Numbered from the stretch's first letter, positions 26,520-35,633 are shown. The stretch is DNA of 53,803 nucleotides from Vibrio sp. Isolate32 (GCF_022397955.1 NZ_JAKEUQ010000007.1:92414-146216); one strand, 5' to 3'. Numbers and translations are program-made. Notes: a model not told the origin generated them from the sequence alone.

Positions 26520-27008
26520 CTAATTTAAAGTCGCTAACAGCTCAGGGTTCACACCAAAGCCCTTTTTATGCTCTTCAATCACCACTTCACTGCGCGTCTG
26601 AATCACACCAGGTAAGGTCCCCAGCTTGGTAGCCATAAATGCTTGGTAAGCCTTCATGTCTTTCACCCGAACTTTAATCATGGTGTCGAAGTCTCCCGAC
26701 AACGAATAACACTCTTCCACCTCTGGCATCATTTCCACAGCTTGGGCAAACTTATCAAAGATTGAAAAGCTGGTTTGGTCGAGACGAATATGGATAAACA
26801 CTTGAACATCGAGCCCCAACTTCTCGGAACACAGCTCTGCGTGGTAACCCGTGATGTAACCCTCTTTTTCTAATCGCTTCAATCTATCAGAGCAAGGAGA
26901 GGTGGTTAGGTTAACTTGCTTAGCCAACTCAACCACAGGCAAGCGCCCTTTCATATGCAGAATTCTTAGTATTTCTTTATCGATACGATCAAGCTGATGA
27001 TGATACAT
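26520..27008 (-). CDS. Lrp/AsnC-family transcriptional regulator
   Basis: This is a 162-residue regulator with an N-terminal helix-turn-helix (RLPVVELAKQVNLTTSPCSD) and a C-terminal amino-acid-binding RAM/AsnC domain (EVEECYSLSGDFDTMIKVRV). AAGGAATGTC directly precedes the ATG at 27008, so this start is preferred to the one at 27050. Family members form octamers and respond to amino acids. No target can be named from the context; adjacent genes are unrelated. Confidence 0.92.
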   Translation of the reverse strand: MYHHQLDRIDKEILRILHMKGRLPVVELAKQVNLTTSPCSDRLKRLEKEGYITGYHAELCSEKLGLDVQVFIHIRLDQTSFSIFDKFAQAVEMMPEVEECYSLSGDFDTMIKVRVKDMKAYQAFMATKLGTLPGVIQTRSEVVIEEHKKGFGVNPELLATLN

Positions 27009-27286
27009 GACATTCCTTAAACATTCTAAATTCGGCTCAGTATATTCCATACCTAGAACGATCGAAGAAAACCCCGCTCACACATTTAAAAACTAAACGC
27101 ACAAGTCGCATTCACACCAAATATAAATCCATACAAATCGATAGCAACCCTTATAAATCAAACTCTGGTTATTAACAAATTATTATAAAAATGGCCTGAT
27201 AAACAAATAAGTTGAGCCAGAAACGAAAGAAAGGATATATGGCAAAGTGAATAATATAATTATCGAAGAGAAAGGATGACTCTATT

Positions 27287-27457
27287 ATGAAAACACAAGA
27301 ACCCGCATATAAACCCTACGGTATCGGCTCATGGACACAAGTAACAGTGTCAAAAGATGTGGCTCAAGCACTCGCTAATGAATACTCAAACTACGGATGG
27401 GAAGTAAAAATTGATGGCAATGCCATTAACAGCGAGATCGCGCTTAAAGAGGCTTAA
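27287..27457 (+). CDS. Small protein of unknown function (56 aa)
   Basis: This is a 56-residue ORF beginning MKTQEPAYKPYGIGSWTQVT. AAAGGATG sits 9-15 bases before its ATG, and a terminator hairpin lies immediately after its stop. This pairing of a good ribosome site and a terminator makes it a credible stand-alone gene. The sequence is soluble and mixed alpha/beta, with the middle reading ALANEYSNYGWEVKIDGNAI. I do not recognise a family. Confidence 0.7.
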   Translation: MKTQEPAYKPYGIGSWTQVTVSKDVAQALANEYSNYGWEVKIDGNAINSEIALKEA

Positions 27458-27462
27458 ATGAC

Positions 27463-27489
27463 AAAAACCTACCAAACGGAGGTTTTTTT
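27463..27489 (+). terminator. Terminator of the 56-residue gene
   Basis: The arms AAAAACCT and AGGTTTTT pair across a loop of about nine bases and run into seven T residues (27483-27489). It starts six bases after the small gene's stop. Confidence 0.85.
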
Positions 27490-27518
27490 GATGTTGGTTA
27501 GTAAGCACTTACCATCAG

Positions 27519-27743
27519 CTAAGCTAAGCCAACTTGAGGAACTGAACTTCCAGTTTCACAACGGCAATTGCATGTACGACAAAAGTGCTGCGTTTCCATA
27601 TCGTAATATAAGTTGCCACTAAATAGCTTTGAGGTCCATTGCAACATACGGCCAGAGGCTGTCTCGGGCTCTGATTCACAACGTTTCATTATAGACTTGT
27701 GTAGTGTTGTTTTTTTACATCCTTTGCAATAGAGATTAGGCAT
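27519..27743 (-). CDS. Small cysteine-rich zinc-ribbon-like protein
   Basis: This is a 74-residue protein with paired cysteines: C6-x-x-C9 (YCKGCKKTT) near the N-terminus and a cluster CRTCNCRC near the C-terminus. The spacing suggests a zinc ribbon. GGACAAAGGT lies just before the ATG. There is no signal peptide. I do not recognise the family. It is a single gene, with a long AT-rich upstream region shared with nothing on the other side. Confidence 0.7.
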   Translation of the reverse strand: MPNLYCKGCKKTTLHKSIMKRCESEPETASGRMLQWTSKLFSGNLYYDMETQHFCRTCNCRCETGSSVPQVGLA

Positions 27744-28079
27744 ACCTTTGTCCTATAGGTCTTTAGTGGTTACTGATAATTGACACATCATGTCCAATTC
27801 GGTTCCAAAATTCACCGAGCGAATAACAAAATTGAGCACTAAGTTCAAAAAAATAGCCATTTTATCGTTTATTTTTTGAGATAAAGCGCTTTAGAAAGTC
27901 TCCTTCTTCTATTTTTTCTTCTATCATTTGGTTTCAATTTACATTGTAAACCTTACAACCGCCGTATTTCCCCTGTATTCAGCAGAATTTTTAATAAGAC
28001 AAAGGTAGTACCCACATAAAAAAGGGAACTCATAAACGAGCCCCCTTTAGATCAAGCATGCGCGACTAATTGATGGAAA
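27744..28079. other. Intergenic region between the zinc-ribbon gene and eptA
   Basis: This is about 336 bases with no credible ORF. It holds the upstream region of the small zinc-ribbon gene (-) and, at its right end, the eptA terminator. The rest is AT-rich with no repeat or RNA structure that I recognise. Confidence 0.6.
28013..28051 (-). terminator. Terminator of the eptA gene
   Basis: On the minus strand a stem of AAAGGG and CTC pairs with GAG and CCCTTT, with a two-base internal loop, and runs into TTTTTT. It lies about 30 bases beyond the eptA stop codon. Confidence 0.75.
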
Positions 28080-29702
28080 CTAACGACAGGGTGCGAAGAT
28101 GTCTTGGTTCTCCCTATACTCAGTGGTTTGCACGTCCATTAAGCCAAGTAGGGAGTCAAACAAGTTATCGTGTGAAAAACTCTGCTCCTTCCCTGCCTTT
28201 CTTAAGCAAGTCTGATTTATCCCTTTTTGCTCGGCAAAGCCATCAGACATCCATACGATCATCGGGACATGAGTTTGTTCTTTTGGTGCGAGAGAGTATG
28301 GCATGCCATGTAAGTAGACGCCGTTTTCCCCTAAGGACTCCCCGTGGTCGGAAATGTACATCAGTGCAACGTTGTACTTATCGATGAGTTTCTCTAGCTT
28401 CTGAATAGCCTGTGAGAGAAAGAAGTCCGTGTACAATATAGTGTTGTCGTAGGTGTTGACCACTTCCTCTTTGGTGCAGTTTTCAATATCTGCACGAGCG
28501 CAGTCAGGCGTAAACTTCTTATGTTCTTTTGGGTAACGCTCGAAGTAAGTCGGACCATGAGAACCAGAAATATGGTAAAAAATGATGCTATCTTGCTTAA
28601 GATCTTGAGTATCTTGTTCAAAGTTCTCTAGCATGGCGGTATCGTAGCACTCATCTTTATTGCACAAAGGATCGCTATCTTTAGCGACGAGAGTCATCTC
28701 TTTGATTCGGTGTGCAACGGCCTTGGCTCCACCATCGTGCTCTCGCCAGATTGAGTGAATACCTGCTCGGTTCATGATGTCGACCACGTTGTCTTGGTTG
28801 TAGGCTTTATCACGGTCGTAGTTACTACGGTTCATCTTAGAGAACATGCAGGGTACTGAAACCGCGGTGGCGGTTCCACACGACTGAACATCAGAGAAAA
28901 ATATCGGGTCGTAAGGCTTGGTATGAGCGTTAGTTTCTCTCTCATAACCATGATACTGGTAGTTATATACGCGAGCAGTTTCGCCAAGCACAAACACCAA
29001 TAAAGTCGGTTTGGTTGCTTGTTGGGCTTGTGGTTTGAGTTGAGCATCTAACCCCAATTCTTGATAGGGGGTAGGTTGTTTGATGTAGGTGTTATTGATG
29101 TATTTGACCGTTGATGCCACGTACTCGATCGGAATAATCATCTTTTTGATGTGCGAGTTATTACGACCAATCGATACGTAATCCTTATAGAAAAGCCCGG
29201 CAATAATCGCAATAACGATCAAGGAAGAGAGCAGCCCCATCGATTTCCAGACAAAGAAATCTTTCCAAGACTCTTTTTCAAGTTTGGTAAACAACAAGAT
29301 GATTGATGGAATACCGCCCATGGCTAGTAACCATAAGATCGAGTGACCGCTGATATAGCTCGCCGCTTCACCGCTATTGGTTTCGAAGACGTTCTCTATC
29401 ATGCCGTAGTCGACGAATATGCCGTAGTTAAACATGCTGTAGCTGACGAGTGTTGAGGTGATCAGCAATAATATGAAAAACGGCTTCGAGAATAGAGGCC
29501 AGTTGAAAACTTGGAAGATGAAATGAAAGGCAGCAAGGAAGAAGATTGGAATGGAAATAAGAAACGCAACGCTTTCAGACTTCGATGCTTGAACAATACT
29601 AAACAGTTCTTGGGTAAGAGGTAGGTTGACAACAAGCAGGTAATATACAGCCAACACAAAAGGCAGCTTGTTTATCGACATGTTTAAGCTTGGTAGGTTC
29701 AT
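28080..29702 (-). CDS. eptA: Lipid A phosphoethanolamine transferase
   Basis: This is a 540-residue inner-membrane enzyme that transfers phosphoethanolamine from phosphatidylethanolamine to lipid A, lowering negative charge and susceptibility to cationic peptides. Five N-terminal transmembrane helices (to about residue 175) precede a periplasmic alkaline-phosphatase-like domain. Metal and catalytic residues include E241 (LGETAR), the probable nucleophile T279 in SCGTATAVSVPCMFS flanked by the disulfide C275-C285, and the SDHGESLGENG motif. Length matches EptA/MCR relatives. It is a single gene with no adjacent PmrAB-type regulators. Confidence 0.95.
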   Translation of the reverse strand: MNLPSLNMSINKLPFVLAVYYLLVVNLPLTQELFSIVQASKSESVAFLISIPIFFLAAFHFIFQVFNWPLFSKPFFILLLITSTLVSYSMFNYGIFVDYGMIENVFETNSGEAASYISGHSILWLLAMGGIPSIILLFTKLEKESWKDFFVWKSMGLLSSLIVIAIIAGLFYKDYVSIGRNNSHIKKMIIPIEYVASTVKYINNTYIKQPTPYQELGLDAQLKPQAQQATKPTLLVFVLGETARVYNYQYHGYERETNAHTKPYDPIFFSDVQSCGTATAVSVPCMFSKMNRSNYDRDKAYNQDNVVDIMNRAGIHSIWREHDGGAKAVAHRIKEMTLVAKDSDPLCNKDECYDTAMLENFEQDTQDLKQDSIIFYHISGSHGPTYFERYPKEHKKFTPDCARADIENCTKEEVVNTYDNTILYTDFFLSQAIQKLEKLIDKYNVALMYISDHGESLGENGVYLHGMPYSLAPKEQTHVPMIVWMSDGFAEQKGINQTCLRKAGKEQSFSHDNLFDSLLGLMDVQTTEYRENQDIFAPCR

Positions 29703-29848
29703 AGGTTTTGTTTTCCTGCGTCTCTTATTCCTTTATTTTAGTCTCGCTACCAAGAAAGCTCTAATATCAACGCATAAAGCTCAAACCGGTGATGGTGAGC
29801 GATAAACCGGCTAAAGTGAAATGACGCGATAGGGGAGTAGAAACAAAA

Positions 29849-29900
29849 AATTCACTTTACTAAGTGACCTTCATGACAAGGTGGAACAGCAAAGTGAATT
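29849..29900 (-). terminator. Terminator of the OmpA-like barrel gene
   Basis: The arms AATTCACTTT (29849-29858) and AAAGTGAATT (29891-29900) pair perfectly. An inner stem (ACCTT/AAGGT) lies within the loop. On the minus strand the stem is followed by TTTTTTG. It lies about 36 bases after the barrel gene stop. Confidence 0.75.
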
Positions 29901-29935
29901 AGTATGTTCAGCTTATTCTATGTGGTTCAATCACA

Positions 29936-30505
29936 TTAGAAGTTGTATGAACCACCGAAGCTAATGCTGCTGAATGCTAGTGTTTTGTCTTCTTTCTTAA
30001 AGCCGTAGTCGTTTTCAACACTCACTGCGTCTGCTTGTGAAATTAGACGTAGTGTTAAATGTTCGATTGGCGTGTATTCAACACCAACACCAAAGTGGAA
30101 ACCGGTACCGCTGTCATCAGCGTAACCAGCGCTCTTGTTTGCGTTTAGGTCAACAGAACTGAAACCAGCTAATACGAACGGACGAATCGTGTTGTCGAAC
30201 GTGTAACCTAGGTTTGCTGATACAGAAACAGATGTTGGAGACATTTTTTCTGTACCTTTTTTGTAGTCTGCGTAATCGTTGTAACCAAGTTCAACACCAA
30301 CGATACGGTTGAATTGGTAGCCACCATATAGGTTGTAGCCCATGCCATCTGAGTCTAGGTTGCCTTGACCGTCTGTATCAGAATCTTGGTACACACCAAG
30401 GCCGCCACCGATGTACGCACCGCCGTCAGTTCCTGCTGCTAAAGCAGGAAGAGAAACTGCGCTGATTAAGCCCAGTGCTAGTGCTGATTTCGCGAATTTG
30501 TTCAT
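29936..30505 (-). CDS. OmpA-like outer-membrane beta-barrel protein
   Basis: This is a 189-residue eight-stranded barrel protein. The signal peptide is MNKFAKSALALGLISAVSLPA with cleavage after ALA. Strands alternate with acidic loops (GAYIGGGLGVY; VGVELGYNDYADY; FHFGVGVEYTP), and the last residue is Phe (SFGGSYNF). It matches the OmpA N-terminal/porin-like small barrel family without the peptidoglycan-binding domain. It is probably a minor outer-membrane protein. It is a single gene. Confidence 0.9.
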   Translation of the reverse strand: MNKFAKSALALGLISAVSLPALAAGTDGGAYIGGGLGVYQDSDTDGQGNLDSDGMGYNLYGGYQFNRIVGVELGYNDYADYKKGTEKMSPTSVSVSANLGYTFDNTIRPFVLAGFSSVDLNANKSAGYADDSGTGFHFGVGVEYTPIEHLTLRLISQADAVSVENDYGFKKEDKTLAFSSISFGGSYNF

Positions 30506-30694
30506 TGTTCTTACTCACTCTTTAATGTCATGCAGTATCAATTATTTTTGTTTTCAGCCTTTCGACCGTTGGTGAGCATTATTCCGTAGTTTTATACGTA
30601 TTACTGTATGGCTTTGTAAGCTAAATCGTTACATAGTAGAAAACATCTCCATCAGATTGCTTAGTGAGTTAGACTGCCAAAACAAGGAATAAAC

Positions 30695-31233
30695 ATGCTA
30701 ATGAGACAAAATACAGGCTTGGTGGTTGTGGACGTTCAGGGCAGGCTCGCACGCCTCGTTGATAAGAGCGAGACACTTATTTCTAACTGTCGGAAGCTGA
30801 TTAAGGGCGCGCAGGTTTTGGGGCTGCCCATTATTCACTTGGAGCAGAATCCAGATAAATTGGGAGCAACAGTCAGCAAACTGAATGACGTATTGAGTGA
30901 TGTTGAGCCAATAACTAAATTCACGTTCAACGCGTGTGATGAGCCCAAGTTCGTTGAAATTGTGCAAGCCACGAATGTCGAGACTTGGCTGGTGTGTGGT
31001 ATTGAAGCTCATATTTGCGTGTATCAAACCGCAATGGGGTTGTTAGAGCTTGGATATAAGATGCCGGAGGTCAGTGACTGTATTCGTTCACGAACAGCCC
31101 AGAATAAAATTTGGCTATTCGCCGACTAGCAGATGTAGGCGTGCAAATTACAGGATTAGAAATGAGTTTATACAAGCTGGCAAAGGACTGTCGCGCGCCC
31201 GAATTTAAGCCCATTCCATCCTTGATTCGTTAG
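30695..31233 (+). pseudogene. Isochorismatase-family hydrolase, frameshifted
   Basis: Residues 1-138 of the open frame follow a cysteine hydrolase of the isochorismatase/YcaC type: D13 (VVVDVQG), K75 (ITKFTFN) and C108 (CGIEAHICVYQT) form the expected triad. The frame then ends at TAG 31127-31129. Adding one base near 31106-31110 (AATAAA-ATTTGG) restores a continuous C-terminus. It reads NKDLAIRRLADVGVQITGLE and runs to TAG at 31231-31233. The gene is thus disrupted by one missing base, or the sequence has an error there. The true end overlaps the 3' end of the convergent RpiR gene by four bases. Confidence 0.85.
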
Positions 31234-32093
31234 TCACCTAGGGGCTGTCTATCGCCGCCACCTCGGTAGGAGTCTAAAGCAACCTTCAAGCGGCGCAGCT
31301 TGTCGCGCGAACGGTTCTTATGATTGACAGCGATCCCCATCGAAAGCACATCCACTAACGCCAACATAGCGTAGCGAGAAGCCGACGGTTTGTAGATGAA
31401 GTCAGTTTCCATGTGCTTGATCGGCAACAAGATATCGGCAATCTTTGCCAGTGGCGTGTCTTGTGGGGTAATCGCGATGATCTTAAGTCCATACTGTTTA
31501 GCCAGCTCTGCGGTTTCAGTGATCACAGGCGTAAAACCGGTCGCGGAGATCATCACCATTACGTCATTGGCATCTGCTGTTGCCGCAACCATGCGTGACA
31601 TTAAACCATCGTTGTACGACACTACTGGATAGCCCAAACGAAACAGTCGGTGTTGCAGCTCTTGAGAGGCGATGGTCGAGCCACCACCCATGCCGATTGC
31701 AATGATCTGTCTGGCTTTGTGTAGCCAATTTACTGCAGTTTCAACATCTTGTTCTTTAAATAGAGTACGGTTGATGTCTAGGCTCTGCTTGATCGATTCA
31801 TAGATACCTTGATAGCCAGTTTGGTTAACCGGTTCGAGAATAAAGCGCTGGCCAACTGTTAGGGTTTGAGCAAGCTTGATCTTCATATCACGTACGTTGT
31901 TACAACCAATCGCCTTAGCAAAACGGGTAATGGTCGCTTCACTGACTTGCGCGTTTTTAGCGAGTTCTGTAATGCTAGCTTTGGCGGCAAAATCAATGTC
32001 ATCCATGATCAGCTTGGCGACTTTTTTCTCGGCATCACGAAGAGCGGGAAAACGCTCCGTTATCTGTGAAATGATATCTACTTCTAAACTCAA
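31230..32093 (-). CDS. RpiR/MurR-family transcriptional regulator
   Basis: This is a 287-residue regulator with an N-terminal helix-turn-helix (SITELAKNAQVSEATITRFA) and a C-terminal SIS sugar-phosphate isomerase-like domain (IIAIGMGGGSTIASQEL; MVMISATGFTPVITETAELA). Such proteins bind phosphosugars or sugar acids and control neighbouring catabolic genes. It lies 132 bases downstream of the PLP deaminase gene, on the same strand. The likely effector is a pathway intermediate such as KDPG or an amino-sugar acid (inference). A candidate operator is at 33567-33581. Confidence 0.93.
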   Translation of the reverse strand: MSLEVDIISQITERFPALRDAEKKVAKLIMDDIDFAAKASITELAKNAQVSEATITRFAKAIGCNNVRDMKIKLAQTLTVGQRFILEPVNQTGYQGIYESIKQSLDINRTLFKEQDVETAVNWLHKARQIIAIGMGGGSTIASQELQHRLFRLGYPVVSYNDGLMSRMVAATADANDVMVMISATGFTPVITETAELAKQYGLKIIAITPQDTPLAKIADILLPIKHMETDFIYKPSASRYAMLALVDVLSMGIAVNHKNRSRDKLRRLKVALDSYRGGGDRQPLGD

Positions 32094-32225
32094 GAATCCT
32101 GATCCTTTGTTGTTGGGGCTAATCGTTGCTACTTAGCTTTTAAGCACTGAGCTTGTAAGAACCAAGCCTTAGCCCCGTTAGTATATCTGAATGCTTCGCT
32201 GATTCTAGCTTATTGAAAAATCGAG

Positions 32226-33500
32226 CTAGAAGCAGGTCTCTACCCAGTTTGTTACCTGATACTCGTCATCGCTGATAGCAATGTAACGCCACTTATCGAA
32301 AGTTAAACACGGGTGTGAGGTTGAGAACGCAATCATGTCACCCACTTCAATCTCTGAAGAACCGTCCGTTTCCACAAAAGTATGTTGATCCATCACGGCT
32401 GTTGCTGTCAGACCTTTTACTGAAATAGCTTTGCCATTGCGATACCCGCGCTCAGCAATAGGTAACCCAGAATCGAAGGCCACATCACGCTTACCAAGCC
32501 CAATCACCAGTTTGGTTGGCTCTGGGCGAGAGATAACATATGCCCAAACCTCAAGGGCCGATTCTAAATCCCCACCCAGTTCACACGCGTAACCTTGGTT
32601 TACTTGTGCGCGCTGCAACACCTTGCTTTGAGCATCGAGGTAGATCCCAGTATCGTGAATGGCGTAGCAACCTGGGCGGATGATCGCCAAGCAATCGGTT
32701 AGGTTCGCCAAGCACTCTGCCACCACATCATACCAAGCCGATCCCGCGCCGGTTATGATTGGCTGTCCCGTGATCAGGCTATCTGATGCAAGGTTTTCGA
32801 CAGAGCTCAGTGCTTGCTTTAAGAACGTACGAATATCTTGCTCGGCATTGTCGCCATGAATCACACCTTCGTACACCTCAATACCCGTAAGAGAAAGCGC
32901 AGGCGCGTCTTGAATGGATTGCGCAAGCTCTAGAACCTCTTGTGGTGAGCGACAACCACAGCGACCGCCTGGTACTCCAAACTCGATCAGAACCTTTAGC
33001 ATTTGCTCAGTGCTAGCGAAGTGTTGACTCAGTTGTTGCACGTTCACTGGTGAATCGACACAGCAGTAAAAATCAACGTCGAATTCACGAATAAGTTGTT
33101 CGACGATCGCAATGTTGGTTTTACCTACTAGTTGGTTGGCCATGATGATTCTTTTTGCACCCGCCATTGCCGCAACCTCTGCTTGAGCAGGTGTCGCTAC
33201 AGTAATTCCCCAAGCGCCATTTTCTAGCTGCTGACGAAAGAAATCAGGCGTCATCGATGTTTTGCCGTGTGGTGATAATTTCACCTGATGATGATCAGCG
33301 AATGATTGCATCCAATTCAGATTATTGGTTAAGGCTGATTGTTTGATAATTGCTACCGGAAGCGAAATATCTTCATCGATCAGTCGATAAACGCCGTTCT
33401 CAGTTTGTGATACTGCTCTCCCTTTTTGGCCTCTTTCAGTCAAGACGAAACAATCTTTTTGATACTTTATAACATCTTTTTTTGCAGGGTTATGTTTCAT
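32226..33500 (-). CDS. Fold-type III PLP enzyme, D-amino-acid / D-glucosaminate deaminase-like
   Basis: This is a 424-residue enzyme of the alanine-racemase-N / D-serine dehydratase (DSD1-like) family. The PLP lysine is K80 in KLSPHGKTSM. The C-terminal zinc site of this family is visible as H396-x-C398 (TSHPCLTF). Family members eliminate ammonia from D-beta-hydroxy amino acids. In this cluster the expected substrate is D-glucosaminate (GlcN1A, a D-2-amino-3-hydroxy acid), giving 2-keto-3-deoxygluconate. It is divergent from the deacylase gene and upstream of rpiR on the minus strand. Annotation as D-serine or D-threonine enzyme would be a family-level default; context favours the amino-sugar acid. 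Confidence 0.87.
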   Translation of the reverse strand: MKHNPAKKDVIKYQKDCFVLTERGQKGRAVSQTENGVYRLIDEDISLPVAIIKQSALTNNLNWMQSFADHHQVKLSPHGKTSMTPDFFRQQLENGAWGITVATPAQAEVAAMAGAKRIIMANQLVGKTNIAIVEQLIREFDVDFYCCVDSPVNVQQLSQHFASTEQMLKVLIEFGVPGGRCGCRSPQEVLELAQSIQDAPALSLTGIEVYEGVIHGDNAEQDIRTFLKQALSSVENLASDSLITGQPIITGAGSAWYDVVAECLANLTDCLAIIRPGCYAIHDTGIYLDAQSKVLQRAQVNQGYACELGGDLESALEVWAYVISRPEPTKLVIGLGKRDVAFDSGLPIAERGYRNGKAISVKGLTATAVMDQHTFVETDGSSEIEVGDMIAFSTSHPCLTFDKWRYIAISDDEYQVTNWVETCF

Positions 33501-33566
33501 TGCTGATTCCTAACATGATTTAAGTGTTTGTTATTTAATGTTTAAATCTATCTTGTGTTTGTTGCG

Positions 33567-33581
33567 TGATAGAAACTATCA
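33567..33581. promoter_or_regulatory. 15-base palindrome in divergent promoter, candidate RpiR operator
   Basis: TGATAGAAACTATCA is a perfect palindrome with six-base arms around AAA. It lies midway in the 176-base gap between the divergent deaminase and deacylase genes, where a cluster-specific repressor would bind. I did not find a second exact copy upstream of the porin or symporter genes. Confidence 0.5.
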
Positions 33582-33676
33582 TACAAATTAAAATATTATG
33601 TGTGTTTTGTCACTGAAAATAATCGGCTGGATTCTTAATATAGCTCCATCAACACAGTGGATTGAGAGAGTGAAAA

Positions 33677-35110
33677 ATGTTGTTCGATACGATAATCAAA
33701 AATGTAGAGGTGTTTGACGGCACCGGCGAACAATCGTTTTGTGCCGATGTAGCAATCCTTGATGGAAAAATCGCCGAAATTGGTCAAATCGATCACGAAG
33801 ATTGTGGCCAGTTGGTTGAGGGAGCTGGCTTAGCATTGGCTCCTGGATTTATCGATGTACATACACACGACGATACCAACGTAATTCATTACCCAGACTG
33901 CCTACCTAAGATCAGCCAAGGTGTCACAACTGTGATTGTTGGCAACTGCGGCATCAGCGCATCACCGACCGTTTTGGCTGGCGATCCACCTGACCCAATG
34001 AATCTTTTAGGGGCGCAGGCTGATTTTAAATACCCAACTTTTGCGGCGTATGCACAAGCGGTAGAGCAAGCTCAACCCGCAGTAAACGTAGCAGCGTTAG
34101 TGGGTCACACCACACTGCGTAACCAAGTGATGGACGACCTACAACGCACCGCAAGTGAAGATGAAATTGCAGCGATGCAAACCAACCTTGATTTAGCAAT
34201 GGAGCAGGGCGCATTAGGCTTGAGTTCTGGTTTGGCTTACGCAAGTGCGAAGCAAGCCAACGCGAATGAGGTGATGCAGTTAGCCAAAGTGCTGTCTAGC
34301 CATGGCGGCATCTATACCACGCATATGCGTACCGAATTCGAAGAGATCTTAAGCGCGATGGAAGAGGCGTTTGAGACAGGCCAATACGCCAAAGTGCCGG
34401 TTGTGATCTCTCACCTTAAATGTGCAGGTGCAGGCAACTGGGGCAGAACCGTTGAAGTGCTTGATTTGATGGACAAGGTTTCAGAGCACCAAGATGTGTC
34501 TTGCGACTGTTACCCATATTCAGCGAGCTCTTCGACGTTAGATTTAAAACAGGTGACGGACGATTTCGATATCTTCATCACTTGGTCTGAAACAAAGCCA
34601 GAACATGCAGGCAAAACCCTTAAAAAGATTGCTGATGAGATGAACCTACCTTTGATGGACGCTGCGAAAGCGCTTCAACCAGCTGGTGCAGTTTACCACT
34701 GCATGGATGAGAACGACGTAAAGCGCGTTTTGAAATACAAGCTGACCATGGTTGGTTCCGATGGGTTGCCGAATGACCCGCATCCACATCCAAGGTTGTG
34801 GGGCACCTTCCCGAAAGTGTTAGGCCACTACTGCCGAGATGAAAAACTGTTCGCACTGCCTGAAGCGATTCACAAAATGACCGGTATGTCGGCAGAGCGT
34901 TACAACTTGTCTGGTCGAGGTGAAATTCGCCAAGGCGCATTTGCTGATTTAGTTTTATTTGATCCAAAGAATATTAAAGACACCGCAACATTTGAAAATC
35001 CTATTTCAGTTGCAGAAGGAATTGAGAGTGTCTTTGTTAATGGTGAGTTAACTTACCAAAAAGGAATCGTTAAAAATAATCGTTCCGGCGTTTTTATTTA
35101 CCGTAATTAG
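33677..35110 (+). CDS. N-acyl-D-amino-acid deacylase (amidohydrolase)
   Basis: This is a 477-residue zinc amidohydrolase of the D-aminoacylase family. The metal site begins with H62-T-H64 (FIDVHTHDD) and C91 (VGNCGIS). HMR, SHLK and GSDG segments (GGIYTTHMRTE; VISHLKCAG; VGSDGLPND) follow in family order. These enzymes remove acetyl groups from N-acyl-D-amino acids. In this cluster the expected reaction is deacetylation of GlcNAc1A (N-acetyl-D-glucosaminate) to GlcN1A plus acetate. It is the first gene of the plus-strand operon, with GAGAGAGTGAAAA before its ATG. Confidence 0.92.
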   Translation: MLFDTIIKNVEVFDGTGEQSFCADVAILDGKIAEIGQIDHEDCGQLVEGAGLALAPGFIDVHTHDDTNVIHYPDCLPKISQGVTTVIVGNCGISASPTVLAGDPPDPMNLLGAQADFKYPTFAAYAQAVEQAQPAVNVAALVGHTTLRNQVMDDLQRTASEDEIAAMQTNLDLAMEQGALGLSSGLAYASAKQANANEVMQLAKVLSSHGGIYTTHMRTEFEEILSAMEEAFETGQYAKVPVVISHLKCAGAGNWGRTVEVLDLMDKVSEHQDVSCDCYPYSASSSTLDLKQVTDDFDIFITWSETKPEHAGKTLKKIADEMNLPLMDAAKALQPAGAVYHCMDENDVKRVLKYKLTMVGSDGLPNDPHPHPRLWGTFPKVLGHYCRDEKLFALPEAIHKMTGMSAERYNLSGRGEIRQGAFADLVLFDPKNIKDTATFENPISVAEGIESVFVNGELTYQKGIVKNNRSGVFIYRN

Positions 35111-35166
35111 AATTTAATTATTTTATTAAATATACAGTAATTAGAAAGCGACGAATTAATTTAAAT

Positions 35167-35186
35167 ATATTGGGAAGCACCAATAT
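35167..35186 (+). repeat. Inverted repeat upstream of ridA
   Basis: The arms ATATTGG (35167-35173) and CCAATAT (35180-35186) surround a six-base loop, 26 bases before the ridA start. It may be a processing or regulatory stem-loop between the deacylase and ridA genes; no T run follows. Confidence 0.45.
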
Positions 35187-35212
35187 TATCTATAAAGAAG
35201 TGGAGTTAAAAA

Positions 35213-35605
35213 ATGACTATTAAACGTTACGGTGTTGAAGGCGGTACAGGTACAGGCGGACAACATTTACCATTTGCACGCGCAACTGAAGCGGGTGGTT
35301 TCCTATACGTTTCTGGCCAGACACCGATGACAGATGGTGAAGTGGTTGAGGGTGGCATTGTTGATCAGTCTCGCCTAGCGATCCAAAACTGTGTCGATAT
35401 TATGACTGAAGCGGGCTACGACCTAGAAGACGTAATGCACGTAAAGGTTGTGCTAACGGATTCTCGTTACTTCCAATCTTTTAATAAGGTATTCAAAGAG
35501 TTCTTCGGTGCTAACCCGCCAGCACGTATCTGCATGGTCTGTGACCTAGTGGTAGACGTGAAAGTTGAAGTAGATGTGACTTGCTACCGCGCTGATCGCG
35601 TTTAG
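35213..35605 (+). CDS. ridA: RidA-family imine/enamine hydrolase
   Basis: This is a 130-residue trimeric RidA-fold protein with the conserved arginine R105 in NPPARICMV, matching R105 of E. coli RidA, and the GQTP motif near residue 35. RidA proteins hydrolyse reactive 2-imino/enamino acids formed by PLP dehydratases. A dedicated copy here fits release of ammonia from the imine made by the adjacent fold-type III deaminase. It follows the deacylase gene by 102 bases. GTGGAGTTAAAA precedes the ATG. Confidence 0.92.
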   Translation: MTIKRYGVEGGTGTGGQHLPFARATEAGGFLYVSGQTPMTDGEVVEGGIVDQSRLAIQNCVDIMTEAGYDLEDVMHVKVVLTDSRYFQSFNKVFKEFFGANPPARICMVCDLVVDVKVEVDVTCYRADRV

Positions 35606-35633
35606 TAATAACCTAATCACAATAACCTACTTA

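Noticed and set aside
27090..27286. Second ORF upstream of the 56-residue gene
   Set aside because: AT-rich stretch with stops in all frames; it reads as promoter region only.
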